Positions 8,059 through 17,183 of a stretch of DNA of 64,000 nt are shown here, piece by piece. The first letter of the stretch is position 1; the number at the start of each line of letters is the position of its first letter. A program made the translations under genes and the position numbers. Below the pieces are notes generated by a model. The model searched no databases. It was not told where the DNA came from and saw nothing but the letters and a program-made list of their open reading frames with translations. This DNA comes from an uncultured Porphyromonadaceae bacterium (GTDB lineage Bacteria > Bacteroidota > Bacteroidia > Bacteroidales > Muribaculaceae): the NCBI GenBank assembly GCA_900541555.1, contig UQKE01000007.1, forward strand, positions 3,774-67,773. Direction: 5' to 3'.

Positions 8059-10542
8059 TTATTTCCCCATGAACTTTTCGACAACGGAATGCGCCTCTTC
8101 CACAACACATGCAGCTTCTTCAAGCACAATGCGTGCAGCATCCCGATCGCAATCCGCCAACTCTGTTTTCCCTCGGCGCTTGTCGAGCTCGGCCAATTGG
8201 GTTGCAGCCATTGCGCCAATCATGGAGAAAAGCGGCAACATTTTATGCGCGGCCGCCGACAATTCCTCCAAATTGCCGGAATCCAACGCATCGCGCATTC
8301 GCGACATATTCGCTTCTGTTTCTGCAATAAACGTATTTATTATTTCGGCAGATGCAGCTTTATCGTCGCCGGAAAATGCAGTCAACGCTGAAAAATCATA
8401 TCCGCTTCCCTCATGCCCGGCTTCGTGCGGAGTTTGCAATTCCATCTTTCCTGCAACGCCTGCGGCATTTCCGATCGCTTCCAAAAGTTCGCGTTGCGAA
8501 AATGGCTTATGCAAGCAACCGGAAAAACCATGCTGCGACAGCATGCCGGCATCCATGTCGTCGCGAGCAGTCACGGCTATTATTGGAAGATCGATTCCGC
8601 GAGAATCGGCATATTCGCATATCGCCCGCGACAAATCAAACCCATTGATTTCCGGCATTTGGATATCTGTCAATACAGCATCAAACCTCTGCTTGTCCAA
8701 TTCGCAAAACAACTCTTCCGAATTTGTGCAACAAACAGCCTCGGACCCGGCCGTCTCCAACATTGCCGCCGTCAGTTGCAATTGAAGGCGGTCGTCGTCG
8801 ATCAGCAGAACTCGGAATCGTCCCGCGGCATCCATATCTTCCGGCTTTCCTTCTTCGGCTTCCGCTTCAACGCCGCTCCCCAATGGCAATCTCACAAAAA
8901 ATCGGCTTCCTTCTCCTTCTTCACTTTCGACATCGATGCTTCCGTCAAGGAGTTGCACCAATTTCTGAGTAATCGAAAGTCCCAAACCGAAACCCTCCTG
9001 CCCTTGCGCGCTTCGCAAGCGAGTAAACTCATTGAAGATACGCTGCTTGTCGGCATCCGAAATGCCGCATCCGCTATCCGACACGCAAACAAGCAAACAT
9101 CCGTCGTCCCATGCCGCCGAAAGGCCGATATGCCCTTCTTGCGTAAATTTCAATGCATTAGTAATCAAATTTTCCACAATCTGGCGAATGCGGAACGGAT
9201 CGCCGGCAAAAACACCGTCGAGCGTCGCGTCGCATTCATAGTCGAAGAGCAAGCGTTTGGCATCGGCAGCCGGCTTATGGCTGACATAAATCGTATCCAA
9301 AAGCTGCTTCGGATTGAAAGAAGATATGGCAACTTCCATTTTATTGGCATCAAGTCGATGGAAATCAAGCAAAGAATTGACCAGTTTCAACAAATGGTCG
9401 GCGGAACTTCGCATGTTGTCAAGATAAAATCGTTGCCGTTCCTCAGTCGTAATCCGCCCCAACAAGTCCGAATATCCGATAATCGACCCGACCGGAGCTT
9501 TGATGTCGTGCGTAATGGCCAGCATCAACTTCTCGCGCATTGCAAGCAAACTTTCTGCTTTCTGCTTGGCTGCTTCCAACTCCCTCCGATACCGATTGCT
9601 CCGCGTAATGTCGCGCCAAATCACTATCAGAAACGCAATTGCCAACGAAACCGACACAATGGCCGTCGCCGCAAGCGTCCGCATGGCATTTTGGCGTATT
9701 TCCTCTTGCCGCGACAGTTTCATTGCAGCCGAGCGCGCGCTGTCGTCGACAATTGCCGCCAGCAATCGATTTATCTCGCGACTCAATTCCATTCCATTCT
9801 CACGCAACACCTGTATTTGGCGATTCAATTCTTCTATCTGCCGAAGTCGCGTGTTGCCCACCCGATCACGCACATCGCTCAGCAGCCTCACCACCGAATC
9901 GGTCGGATTTACCGATTGCATCAGCGTGTCTGAATGCACTTCGCGCGTCGTGCTGCTCACTCGCACCGTGTCGTTTTTCCGACGGGAAAAAGCATCCCGA
10001 AGTCGTCCGAAAAAATTTTTCCTTTCTTTCGCCACCGTGTACTCATCCGTGCGAACCACTTCCGAATTGGCCACTTGCGGCACATTTATAGCCTCCGCCT
10101 GCTCTCTCAGCAATTCATCGATATATTCTTGATAAAGTGCTTCCGAATTATCCGACTCGACAGCTACAAGAAGCGCCTCCATATTGTCTACTTTTTTCTG
10201 CAACAAGATTTTGACAGAGTCTATTCTTGCAATTTGAACCTTATCGGACGTCAAGACGCGCAACGAATCGACAGCCGAAGCCGTATTCATCATGGCAGTC
10301 GCATAATCCTGCAAATATTCCGATTTGCCCGCGCTCAATGCTTGTCCCGTCACTTCTGCCTGATAAAGCCTCACCACCACTTCATTGGCGGCTTGTTGCC
10401 GATGATTGAGCCGCATTTCTTCCCCATCGGAAACAATCAAATCGCTCAATGCATCGACTATAAACAAAATCGTTGCAATAAAGAACACGGCTAAAATCAC
10501 ATAACCGGATACTGCTTTTATTCGAGTAGACAGTTTCAACAT
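8059..10542 (-). CDS. Hybrid sensor histidine kinase with receiver and HPt domains
   Basis: 827 aa inner-membrane protein. TM1 is at about residues 10-30 and TM2 at about 291-309, enclosing a helical periplasmic sensor of about 260 residues. After a short coiled coil comes HisKA with phospho-acceptor His345 in LAITHDIKAP, a HATPase domain (N box LITNALKFT, G boxes SDSGCGIS and GFGLGLS), a receiver domain (LLIDDD, phospho-Asp in VLTDIQMPEING) and a C-terminal HPt with AAHKMLPLFSMIGA. This is a complete four-step phosphorelay ending in an HPt that could pass phosphate to the sigma-54 regulator downstream. It starts 18 nt after rsmF with a strong SD (AAGGAAGGGAAA). The signal sensed is unknown. 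Confidence 0.93.
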   Translation of the reverse strand: MLKLSTRIKAVSGYVILAVFFIATILFIVDALSDLIVSDGEEMRLNHRQQAANEVVVRLYQAEVTGQALSAGKSEYLQDYATAMMNTASAVDSLRVLTSDKVQIARIDSVKILLQKKVDNMEALLVAVESDNSEALYQEYIDELLREQAEAINVPQVANSEVVRTDEYTVAKERKNFFGRLRDAFSRRKNDTVRVSSTTREVHSDTLMQSVNPTDSVVRLLSDVRDRVGNTRLRQIEELNRQIQVLRENGMELSREINRLLAAIVDDSARSAAMKLSRQEEIRQNAMRTLAATAIVSVSLAIAFLIVIWRDITRSNRYRRELEAAKQKAESLLAMREKLMLAITHDIKAPVGSIIGYSDLLGRITTEERQRFYLDNMRSSADHLLKLVNSLLDFHRLDANKMEVAISSFNPKQLLDTIYVSHKPAADAKRLLFDYECDATLDGVFAGDPFRIRQIVENLITNALKFTQEGHIGLSAAWDDGCLLVCVSDSGCGISDADKQRIFNEFTRLRSAQGQEGFGLGLSITQKLVQLLDGSIDVESEEGEGSRFFVRLPLGSGVEAEAEEGKPEDMDAAGRFRVLLIDDDRLQLQLTAAMLETAGSEAVCCTNSEELFCELDKQRFDAVLTDIQMPEINGFDLSRAICEYADSRGIDLPIIAVTARDDMDAGMLSQHGFSGCLHKPFSQRELLEAIGNAAGVAGKMELQTPHEAGHEGSGYDFSALTAFSGDDKAASAEIINTFIAETEANMSRMRDALDSGNLEELSAAAHKMLPLFSMIGAMAATQLAELDKRRGKTELADCDRDAARIVLEEAACVVEEAHSVVEKFMGK

Positions 10543-10560
10543 TTTCCCTTCCTTGATTCA

Positions 10561-11964
10561 TTATTCCTCGTGCCGATTTCCCAACAAAGAAAGCGCATCC
10601 GGATTTGTTTCGGGCACATGCGTGCTGCGTATGCGCCACTCTTTCGGATAGCAGTTATTGGCCCGCGTGCCTAGATTTTTCATAAATCCGGCCACTCTGC
10701 CGCGATACGTCGCGAGCGCATATCCCCGCGCATCGTTTCCGCTCAAAGCAATAGTTTCACCACGCAAATATTTTATGATATCCGCATAGCCAAGCTCAAT
10801 TTCAGGGAATGCGTCACGATTCAGAATCACGCTTTGCGACAGTGCATGTGCAGGCGCCAAGTCTTTTCCTTTCTTTTCGGCGATGCGAACTCCCGCAGCG
10901 AGCACATCAACTACGCTACGCAACCGCCCGACAAATTTGGCATATTTTGCAGGAATTGCATTGCATCCGTCATTATCCATTTCAAATTCCAACAGTTCCG
11001 GATTCTTTATCCATTTCCCGACAGGACAATTCCGGCGTGTCCGCCGTTCTTCTTTTTGATTCGCTTTCTGCTCCTTCTCGCTGCCTCGCTTCTGCAACAC
11101 CGCGACAAACAATCCCTCGCCATTCACCCGATGAGGGAAAAAACGATAGCAACGCCCCGATGAAACAATGCCATTGGCGATTCCCCATTCCGGATCGATA
11201 GCCACATCCACATAGTCGGCGCCAAGATGCTGTGCGATGAAATCTGCCGTTTCTTCATTTTCCGGCCGATTGAAAGTGCAGGTGCTGTAAATAAAGTATC
11301 CGCCGGGCTTCAATGCGTCCCAAACATCCGTTGCTATTTTTCGCTGGCGGGCAGCGCATTGCTCGACAAGCGACGGCGACCATTGCGCTCGCGCTTCATC
11401 ATCTTTCCTAAACATTCCCTCGCCGGAACAAGGCATGTCGGCTGCGATGACATCGAAACAATTCCGCAGCTGCCCCAACCGGTCGGCCGAACCATTTGTC
11501 ACCGCACAGTTTGGAGCGCCCCATTTCACGACATTCTCCCAAAGTATTCGCGCACGAGTTTTGTCTATTTCATTGCACACAACAAACGAATCATCGGAAA
11601 GCGCGTCGATTGCCGCTGTCGACTTTCCTCCCGGCGCTGCGCACAAATCAAGATACGCCGTCGGGCGATCGCCCATTAGCTGACGGACAACATGGCAGAT
11701 AAACATCGAAGACGCATCCTGCACGTAATAAACGCCGCCATGCATCGCCGGATCGAACGTAAAAGCAATACGCTGCGGCAAATAATACCCGTAGTCGCAC
11801 CACGGCACACGCTTCTCCGAATATTCGCATGCCCCGATTTTACGACGATTCAGACGGATTGACACCACCGGTTCTTCACGCATTGCGGCAAGAAACGCTT
11901 CAATCTCGTCGGGCAAAACGGATTGCATCTGTCGAACAAATTCGTCGTTGATAGTCGCCATCAT
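10561..11964 (-). CDS. NOL1/NOP2/Sun-family rRNA m5C methyltransferase (RsmF-like)
   Basis: 467 aa SAM-dependent cytosine-5 RNA methyltransferase. The SAM loop DLCAAPGGKS (about 106-115) and both signature cysteines are present: Cys179 in DMPCSGEG, the product-release Cys, and Cys229 in YSTCTFN, the nucleophile. The C-terminal region (about 300-467) resembles the PUA-like tail of RsmF/YebU homologues, so 16S rRNA is the likely target, though the exact position is not determined. ATG 11964 overlaps the TGA of murF-alr in an ATGA, implying translational coupling. Confidence 0.88.
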   Translation of the reverse strand: MMATINDEFVRQMQSVLPDEIEAFLAAMREEPVVSIRLNRRKIGACEYSEKRVPWCDYGYYLPQRIAFTFDPAMHGGVYYVQDASSMFICHVVRQLMGDRPTAYLDLCAAPGGKSTAAIDALSDDSFVVCNEIDKTRARILWENVVKWGAPNCAVTNGSADRLGQLRNCFDVIAADMPCSGEGMFRKDDEARAQWSPSLVEQCAARQRKIATDVWDALKPGGYFIYSTCTFNRPENEETADFIAQHLGADYVDVAIDPEWGIANGIVSSGRCYRFFPHRVNGEGLFVAVLQKRGSEKEQKANQKEERRTRRNCPVGKWIKNPELLEFEMDNDGCNAIPAKYAKFVGRLRSVVDVLAAGVRIAEKKGKDLAPAHALSQSVILNRDAFPEIELGYADIIKYLRGETIALSGNDARGYALATYRGRVAGFMKNLGTRANNCYPKEWRIRSTHVPETNPDALSLLGNRHEE

Positions 11965-14438
11965 TCGCTATAATAAATTCGTTTCACACGAGAGGACACC
12001 GAAGCGAGCACCTCATAAGGTATCGTTCCCATGCGGCTTGCCACTTCCGTCACCGGCATGGCATCGCCAAATATTTCCACTTTGTCGCCGACATGGCAAT
12101 CAACGTCTGTCACGTCGGCCATGAACAAATCCATGCATATATTTCCCACTGTCGGCACCCGCTTCCCATTCACGACCACTTCTCCGCGCCCGCATCCGAG
12201 CCGCCGGTCCAACCCGTCGGCATATCCCACCGGAATCGTCGCGATGCGCGACCGGCGTTGCAAGACGCCTTTCCGCCCATAACCGACGGTTGCGCCTTGT
12301 TCCCACTCGCGTATTTGGATGATGACCGAGCGCAACGAAGACACCGTGTGCAAATTATCATCGTAGCCTTTGCCCAATGTCGGAACTCCGTACAATCCGA
12401 TGCCCACCCGAACCATTTCGTATTGATACTCCGGAAAACGCAACACGCCATCCGTATTCAGCACATGCCGCAATATCGGATAGTCGAATGCTTCGAGAAA
12501 CAGCCGGCTGCAACGATCGAAGTAATCGAGCTGGCGGCGGGCATAATCGTCGTTTTCCAAATCGTCGGCAGTGGCAAGATGCGAGAATATCGACATCGGG
12601 CGGACATAGCCCTGACTGCGAATCAATTCAATCAACTCCGGCAATTCCTCATAAAGAAATCCCAACCGGTGCATGCCGGAATCAATCTTCACATGAATGG
12701 GATAGCTTTTTATATGAAATTTCTCAGCTTCGCGAACTATTTCTTTAAGCATTTCAAAGCTGAATATCTCCGGCTCCAATTTGTTGTCGAACAATGTTTT
12801 GTAGTTCACCACTTTGGGATTGAGCACCATGATGGGCATCGTGATGCCCGCTTCGCGCAACGCCGCGCCCTCGTCGTGGGCTGCTACCGCAATATACGCC
12901 GCCCCTTGTTTCTGCAACGTTTTTGCCAACTCATAAGAGCCTGCGCCATAGCCGAATGCTTTCAACATGCACACAATCTTCGTGTCCGGACGAAGATGCG
13001 AGCGATAAAAATTGAAATTATAAACGAGAGCATCCAAATTCACTTCCAGCACGGTTTCATGTTGCCGCGCCTCCAACATTTCCTCTATACGGGAAAACGC
13101 AAATTCAGGAGCGCCTTTCAGCAATATCAACTCTTTGGAAAAATCGCTTGGCGACATGGATGCCATAAACTCTTCGGTCGAAGCGAAAAAGCAAGTGCGC
13201 ATCGGGAACAAATCCCGATATGCCGAGATTCGCGGCCCGACACCAATCAGCCGGTCGATTCGTCGCAATTGAAGCAACTCGGATATTTTCCCATACACTT
13301 CTTTCTCAGGAATACTTTCCGGAAGCACATCCGACAGCACCACCGTGCGGGTGCGCAATGCCGTGTCGCGCCGCGACATGAAATCTATTGCAGGCAAGAG
13401 CGACAAATAGTCGCTCGTATAAGTGTCGTAAATCAGCTGGCAACCGTTCACGCCGTCTGTCACATCCATCCGCGTGCCCGTCGGAGTCAATCGGGCAAAA
13501 CGCGCCGGCATCGTTTCAAGCGGCTCGCGAAGGCACAGCAACACGGCAAGGCAGACAATGGCATTGTCGACATCGGCAACCGCCGTGAAAGGAATGCGGA
13601 TTGTGCCGCCATAAAGCAAATAGGTGAAATGAATCGTCGTCCATCCATCTTTGCGCGTTATCGACGAAATGAAAAGCGGAGCGTCCGTATTGACACGCGA
13701 CCAGCTGATTTCTTGCCGCCCGAACGAAAGCCCGATAATCGCGTTGCAAACGACAGGGTCGTCTCCGTCAAAAATCACATAATCGCTATGGCGCGACAAC
13801 CGCAATTTCTCGCCACACTTCTCCTCCAAAGAAGAAAATCCCTCCTTATGTTCTTGCCCGATATTTGTCATCACCGTAATGGTCGGGCTGATTATCTCCT
13901 CGAGCAATTCCATTTCGTCGGGATGCGATATGCCGGCTTCGATGATCGCCAAATCCGTATTTTCGTCAATATCCCATATCGACAACGGCACCCCGATTTG
14001 AGAATTGTAGCTGCGCGGGCTGCGCACAATGTTGCAATCGTCGCGCAACAGTTGATACAGCCATTCCTTCACAATCGTCTTTCCGCGGCTGCCCGTTATG
14101 CCTATCACCGGTATGTCGAACCGATGGCGATGGTAAATGGCAAGCTGTTGCAGTGCTTTCACCGTGTCTTCAACGACAATGATGTTTGCTTCCATCTCCG
14201 GCATATCTTCGGGCTTGCGCTCAACCACGAAATTCCGGACGCCTTGCGCATGCAACTGCCGTATGTAGCGATGCCCGTCGTTGCTATCCGTCCGTATCGC
14301 AAAAAACAAGGAAGTCGACGGGTAGGTCAACGTGCGCGAATCCGTCAGCAAGGCCGTTATCGTATCGTCGCGCCACAACCGGCTCTCAGAACCGGCATGG
14401 AGGATGTCGGCTATTTCAAATATCGAATAATTCATCAC
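11961..14438 (-). CDS. Bifunctional MurF ligase / alanine racemase
   Basis: 825 aa fusion. Residues 1-450 are UDP-N-acetylmuramoyl-tripeptide:D-alanyl-D-alanine ligase with the ATP loop GITGSRGKT (residues 113-121). Residues about 455-825 are a PLP alanine racemase with the lysine in MLKAFGYGAG and the C-terminal block PTVGNICMDLFMADVTDV. The racemase makes D-alanine and the ligase attaches D-Ala-D-Ala, so both act on the same cytoplasmic branch of peptidoglycan synthesis. This fusion is a regular feature of Bacteroidota. The 5' end overlaps the GSCFA gene by 23 nt and the 3' end overlaps rsmF by 4 nt. Confidence 0.95.
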   Translation of the reverse strand: MMNYSIFEIADILHAGSESRLWRDDTITALLTDSRTLTYPSTSLFFAIRTDSNDGHRYIRQLHAQGVRNFVVERKPEDMPEMEANIIVVEDTVKALQQLAIYHRHRFDIPVIGITGSRGKTIVKEWLYQLLRDDCNIVRSPRSYNSQIGVPLSIWDIDENTDLAIIEAGISHPDEMELLEEIISPTITVMTNIGQEHKEGFSSLEEKCGEKLRLSRHSDYVIFDGDDPVVCNAIIGLSFGRQEISWSRVNTDAPLFISSITRKDGWTTIHFTYLLYGGTIRIPFTAVADVDNAIVCLAVLLCLREPLETMPARFARLTPTGTRMDVTDGVNGCQLIYDTYTSDYLSLLPAIDFMSRRDTALRTRTVVLSDVLPESIPEKEVYGKISELLQLRRIDRLIGVGPRISAYRDLFPMRTCFFASTEEFMASMSPSDFSKELILLKGAPEFAFSRIEEMLEARQHETVLEVNLDALVYNFNFYRSHLRPDTKIVCMLKAFGYGAGSYELAKTLQKQGAAYIAVAAHDEGAALREAGITMPIMVLNPKVVNYKTLFDNKLEPEIFSFEMLKEIVREAEKFHIKSYPIHVKIDSGMHRLGFLYEELPELIELIRSQGYVRPMSIFSHLATADDLENDDYARRQLDYFDRCSRLFLEAFDYPILRHVLNTDGVLRFPEYQYEMVRVGIGLYGVPTLGKGYDDNLHTVSSLRSVIIQIREWEQGATVGYGRKGVLQRRSRIATIPVGYADGLDRRLGCGRGEVVVNGKRVPTVGNICMDLFMADVTDVDCHVGDKVEIFGDAMPVTEVASRMGTIPYEVLASVSSRVKRIYYSE

Positions 14439-15399
14439 CGAACAATTCTTTTAAGACAAAACGAAGATACGGCATTTTTTCAAGAAGAGAAAACGCAGAC
14501 TGCCGTGTTTTTTCGCGCAATGCCGAAACAACCGACGGATCGGCAGAGAGTGGGCGATGGGATGCCAATTTGAAAAATCGTTCGCATTCTTTTGCCGACT
14601 TCCGCGCAGATTCAGAAAAACAAGCTTCTGAAAATCGCTCCATCACATAATCGACGGCCACATCCGAAGGGTGAACCATGTCGGCAGCATAAAAACGATA
14701 ATCGCGCAACTCATCCATGACTATCTCAAACGCAGGGAAATACGAAATCCATTCCGCGTGGCGCGACAATTCGTCGATGGCAAGCAACAACGTCGACTTG
14801 CTAAGTTGGTTGCCATGCGCGCCATCCGCCAAATGGCGTATCGGGCTCACCGTGAATATCGCTTTCAGCTCCGGATTCCATTCGTGAAGGCGAGCAAGCG
14901 TCGCGAGCCAATCGTCCACAACGTCCCGTTGCGACAAAAGCCGCCGCGAAAAACACGACGCAGGCATCTTGTGGCAATTTCCCGCCACCGCGCCCGTATC
15001 GGACAAACAATAGGCATACGCCGTGCCAAAAGTCACTATCAGCCACCGCGCCGTTTTCAAAAACTGCACTCCGCCTTCGTAACGCGCATTGATTTTCTGC
15101 AACGCCATCGAGCGATCGGCACACGAAAATTTCGAATGATGGTCGAAACTGTGCCACATGCCGCCGAATTCAAACAATTCTGCCTCTGAATACGGTCTGT
15201 TCTCCATCAACCGTCGAACAGCCGCAGCGATGCTCGCCGGATTGTAGAGCGTCCCGAATGGATTCACATCCACTCGAAACAAAGCGCGACGCAAACGCTC
15301 GCCGATATTGTCCGAGAAACACGACCCCAGCAACATGATTGGCTCGTCGTGCTCCACGGCAAGCCCTTTTGGCAAATCCACTATCGTCCTGAATTCCAT
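14416..15399 (-). CDS. GSCFA-domain protein
   Basis: 327 aa, named for the family motif, here MLLGSCFSDNIGERL near the N-terminus, followed by NPFGTLYNPASI, WHSFDHHSKFS and LIVTFGTAYAY. The family has an SGNH-hydrolase-like look, with the motif Ser as a possible nucleophile and a late DMVHPSDVAVDYVMERF resembling an SGNH Asp-His block. The substrate is unknown. No signal peptide is seen, so it is probably cytoplasmic. It opens the tightly packed run GSCFA - murF/alr - rsmF - kinase, which hints at a cell-envelope role. ATG 15399 is only 5 nt after a -7 box, so the mRNA may be leaderless. Confidence 0.85.
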   Translation of the reverse strand: MEFRTIVDLPKGLAVEHDEPIMLLGSCFSDNIGERLRRALFRVDVNPFGTLYNPASIAAAVRRLMENRPYSEAELFEFGGMWHSFDHHSKFSCADRSMALQKINARYEGGVQFLKTARWLIVTFGTAYAYCLSDTGAVAGNCHKMPASCFSRRLLSQRDVVDDWLATLARLHEWNPELKAIFTVSPIRHLADGAHGNQLSKSTLLLAIDELSRHAEWISYFPAFEIVMDELRDYRFYAADMVHPSDVAVDYVMERFSEACFSESARKSAKECERFFKLASHRPLSADPSVVSALREKTRQSAFSLLEKMPYLRFVLKELFGDELFDI

Positions 15400-15403
15400 A
15401 CGA

Positions 15404-15709
15404 CAAATATAGTGCAAATCGAGTGCAGAACAATCAAGCTTGCTTGAAATTGTTATGCCGAGATGCAGCCTATATTATCCAAATTAGTGCAAGGTGAGCG
15501 GAATGCAAAGAGTTTACTCAATTTGCATTCCCGAACCGCAGCCTATATTATCAAAATTAGTGCAAATCGAGTGCAGAACAATCAAGCTTGCTTGAATTTG
15601 TTTTCCCGAGGCGCAGCCTATATTATCCAAATTAGTGCAAGCCGAGCGGAATGCAATCAAACTTGCTTGAATTTGTTTTCCCGAGGCGCAGCCTATCGCT
15701 CAAAATTGG
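15404..15709 (-). repeat. Cluster C: four tandem promoter-hairpin units upstream of the GSCFA gene
   Basis: Units start at 15412, 15487, 15560 and 15635 (periods 75, 73, 75). Minus-strand -7 boxes are TATATTTG at 15411-15404 and TAATTTTG or the near-match TAATTTGG at later junctions. Units 1 and 3 carry the hairpin TCAAGC-TT-GCTTGA, and unit 4 a variant with one mismatch. Unit 2 has a wholly different hairpin, AATGCAAA / TTTGCATT with an inner GAG-ttta-CTC (15502-15529), in the same place. The block ATATAGGCTGCGCCTCGG (minus strand) recurs. This fills the gap 15400-15716; no other gene is seen there. Confidence 0.85.
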
Positions 15710-15716
15710 TTTGCCT

Positions 15717-17183
15717 CTAAAAGGCGATTACAATATCTGCCACGACAGGAAGATGATCGGATAAGGGCGTGTCGCCGTTGCCGACTGCCACGCTTTCCGC
15801 TTGAATTTGATTCTTCGGGAATCCGAACAAATAATCCAATTTCCTTTCCGGATTCACAGACGGGAATGTCGGCGCCTCGCCAGTAAGATTGTCGGCGTTT
15901 GTTTCAAACGTCAAAATGGCTTCTTCTCCCGGTTTCGCATTGAAATCGCCGCCAAGAACCACAGGGATGGTCTCCGAGTTCAATATTCCACAAATATAAT
16001 CGGCCTGCAATTCCCGCGTTTTCGCGCTTTTCACGTCCAAATGCGTGACTGCAAAAACTATTTTCCGCTTGCCGTTCAATTCAAACACGCCCTTCAACAA
16101 CGCACGCGGCTCGGCATTTTCAGGATTGGGCAATTCGAATTGCTCGGTTTCCACGCAAGGATGTTTTGAAAGAATTCCTATGCCATAATACCCTCCTGCA
16201 AAATTAATTGTGCGCGCATAATAGCCGAACATGCCCGTTTTTCCGGCCAATTCGCTAAGCATGTTTCGCCCGTTCATTGCCGGAGCGGCTGTGCGCGAAG
16301 TGCAAACATCCATTTCTTGCAAAGCCACGAAATCCGGATTTTGCGCCTTTATGAATTCGGCAAGCGCGTCCAGATTCTCTCCCGCAAGTTCGCCGAAACG
16401 GAGATTGTAGGTCATTACCCTCACTTTTGCCGGCATTGCTGCTTCTTTTGCCAATTTCAAGGCAAGCGCCGGATTGTTTGTCGTCACGAAATCCGCGCCA
16501 TGCTCGATGCACCACGACAAATCGGCTTCAGAATCGACCGTCCATATATTCACCGGCATTCCCTTCTTCTTGAATTCTCCAATCCAATCGGGATGCGCCC
16601 GAAACACGTTGATATGATAATCGGGGCCCGTGCCGCCTATTTCTTCAAGCACTTTCGGGCTTACGCCGTTCAAATAATACACAGGCCGCCCGCTTTGTTC
16701 CACAAATGCATCGAAAGCATTTCGGGAAAAGGTGATGTACGACACACGGTCGCGCAATCCCTTTTCTTCCACCATTTTCACAATGCGTTCGACAGCCGCA
16801 TTTTCCCGTGAACGATCGGCGTGCGGCTTCAATTCGAGAATCAAATCGACCGACAATCCGCGGGCCACGTCAAGATAATGCGACAGCGTCGGCAGCGGCT
16901 CGCCATTCGACAACCGGCATCCGCTCAACTCTGCAAACGTTTCTTTCTCCACCACATGCCCGTCGATATCGGCATTATGGTTCAAGACGAGCACATCGTC
17001 GGCCGTAATCCATACGTCGAATTCTACGGCAGCGCAGCCAATCGAATCAGCCTTCACAAGCGAGCGTATCGAGTTTTGCGCCGATCCTTCTGTCTGCCAA
17101 TAGCCGCGATGAGCCACCACTTTTGGCATCGCGCTTGCCGCAAATGCCACAAGCAATCCAAACAAAAAAATGATTTTCCTCAT
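15717..17183 (-). CDS. Secreted glycerophosphodiester phosphodiesterase / endonuclease-exonuclease-phosphatase fusion
   Basis: 488 aa with a signal peptide (MRKIIFLFGLLVAFAASA). Residues about 20-250 are a GDPD barrel: VVAHRGYW, VEFDVWITADDVLVLNHN and LILELKPH keep the catalytic histidines and acidic metal ligands. Residues about 253-488 are an EEP (DNase I/exonuclease III-like) domain with MTYNLRFG, LQEMD, GGDFNAKPG and the terminal SDHLPVVADI. Each half looks active: the first would cleave glycerophosphodiesters, the second some other phosphoester or diester. It is the last gene of the GH3 operon and overlaps its upstream neighbour by 4 nt, so it is probably made with the glycan-degrading enzymes. 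Substrate is unknown. Confidence 0.85.
   Translation of the reverse strand: MRKIIFLFGLLVAFAASAMPKVVAHRGYWQTEGSAQNSIRSLVKADSIGCAAVEFDVWITADDVLVLNHNADIDGHVVEKETFAELSGCRLSNGEPLPTLSHYLDVARGLSVDLILELKPHADRSRENAAVERIVKMVEEKGLRDRVSYITFSRNAFDAFVEQSGRPVYYLNGVSPKVLEEIGGTGPDYHINVFRAHPDWIGEFKKKGMPVNIWTVDSEADLSWCIEHGADFVTTNNPALALKLAKEAAMPAKVRVMTYNLRFGELAGENLDALAEFIKAQNPDFVALQEMDVCTSRTAAPAMNGRNMLSELAGKTGMFGYYARTINFAGGYYGIGILSKHPCVETEQFELPNPENAEPRALLKGVFELNGKRKIVFAVTHLDVKSAKTRELQADYICGILNSETIPVVLGGDFNAKPGEEAILTFETNADNLTGEAPTFPSVNPERKLDYLFGFPKNQIQAESVAVGNGDTPLSDHLPVVADIVIAF

Noticed and set aside
12093..14573. A very long open frame on the plus strand opposite murF-alr
   Set aside because: Codon bias of the true gene keeps the antisense frame open. 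The translation has no family motifs, an excess of His/Arg/Gln, and no promoter or start context.
15412..15709. CRISPR array
   Set aside because: Repeats are contiguous 73-75 bp units without unique spacers of constant length, and no cas gene is present.
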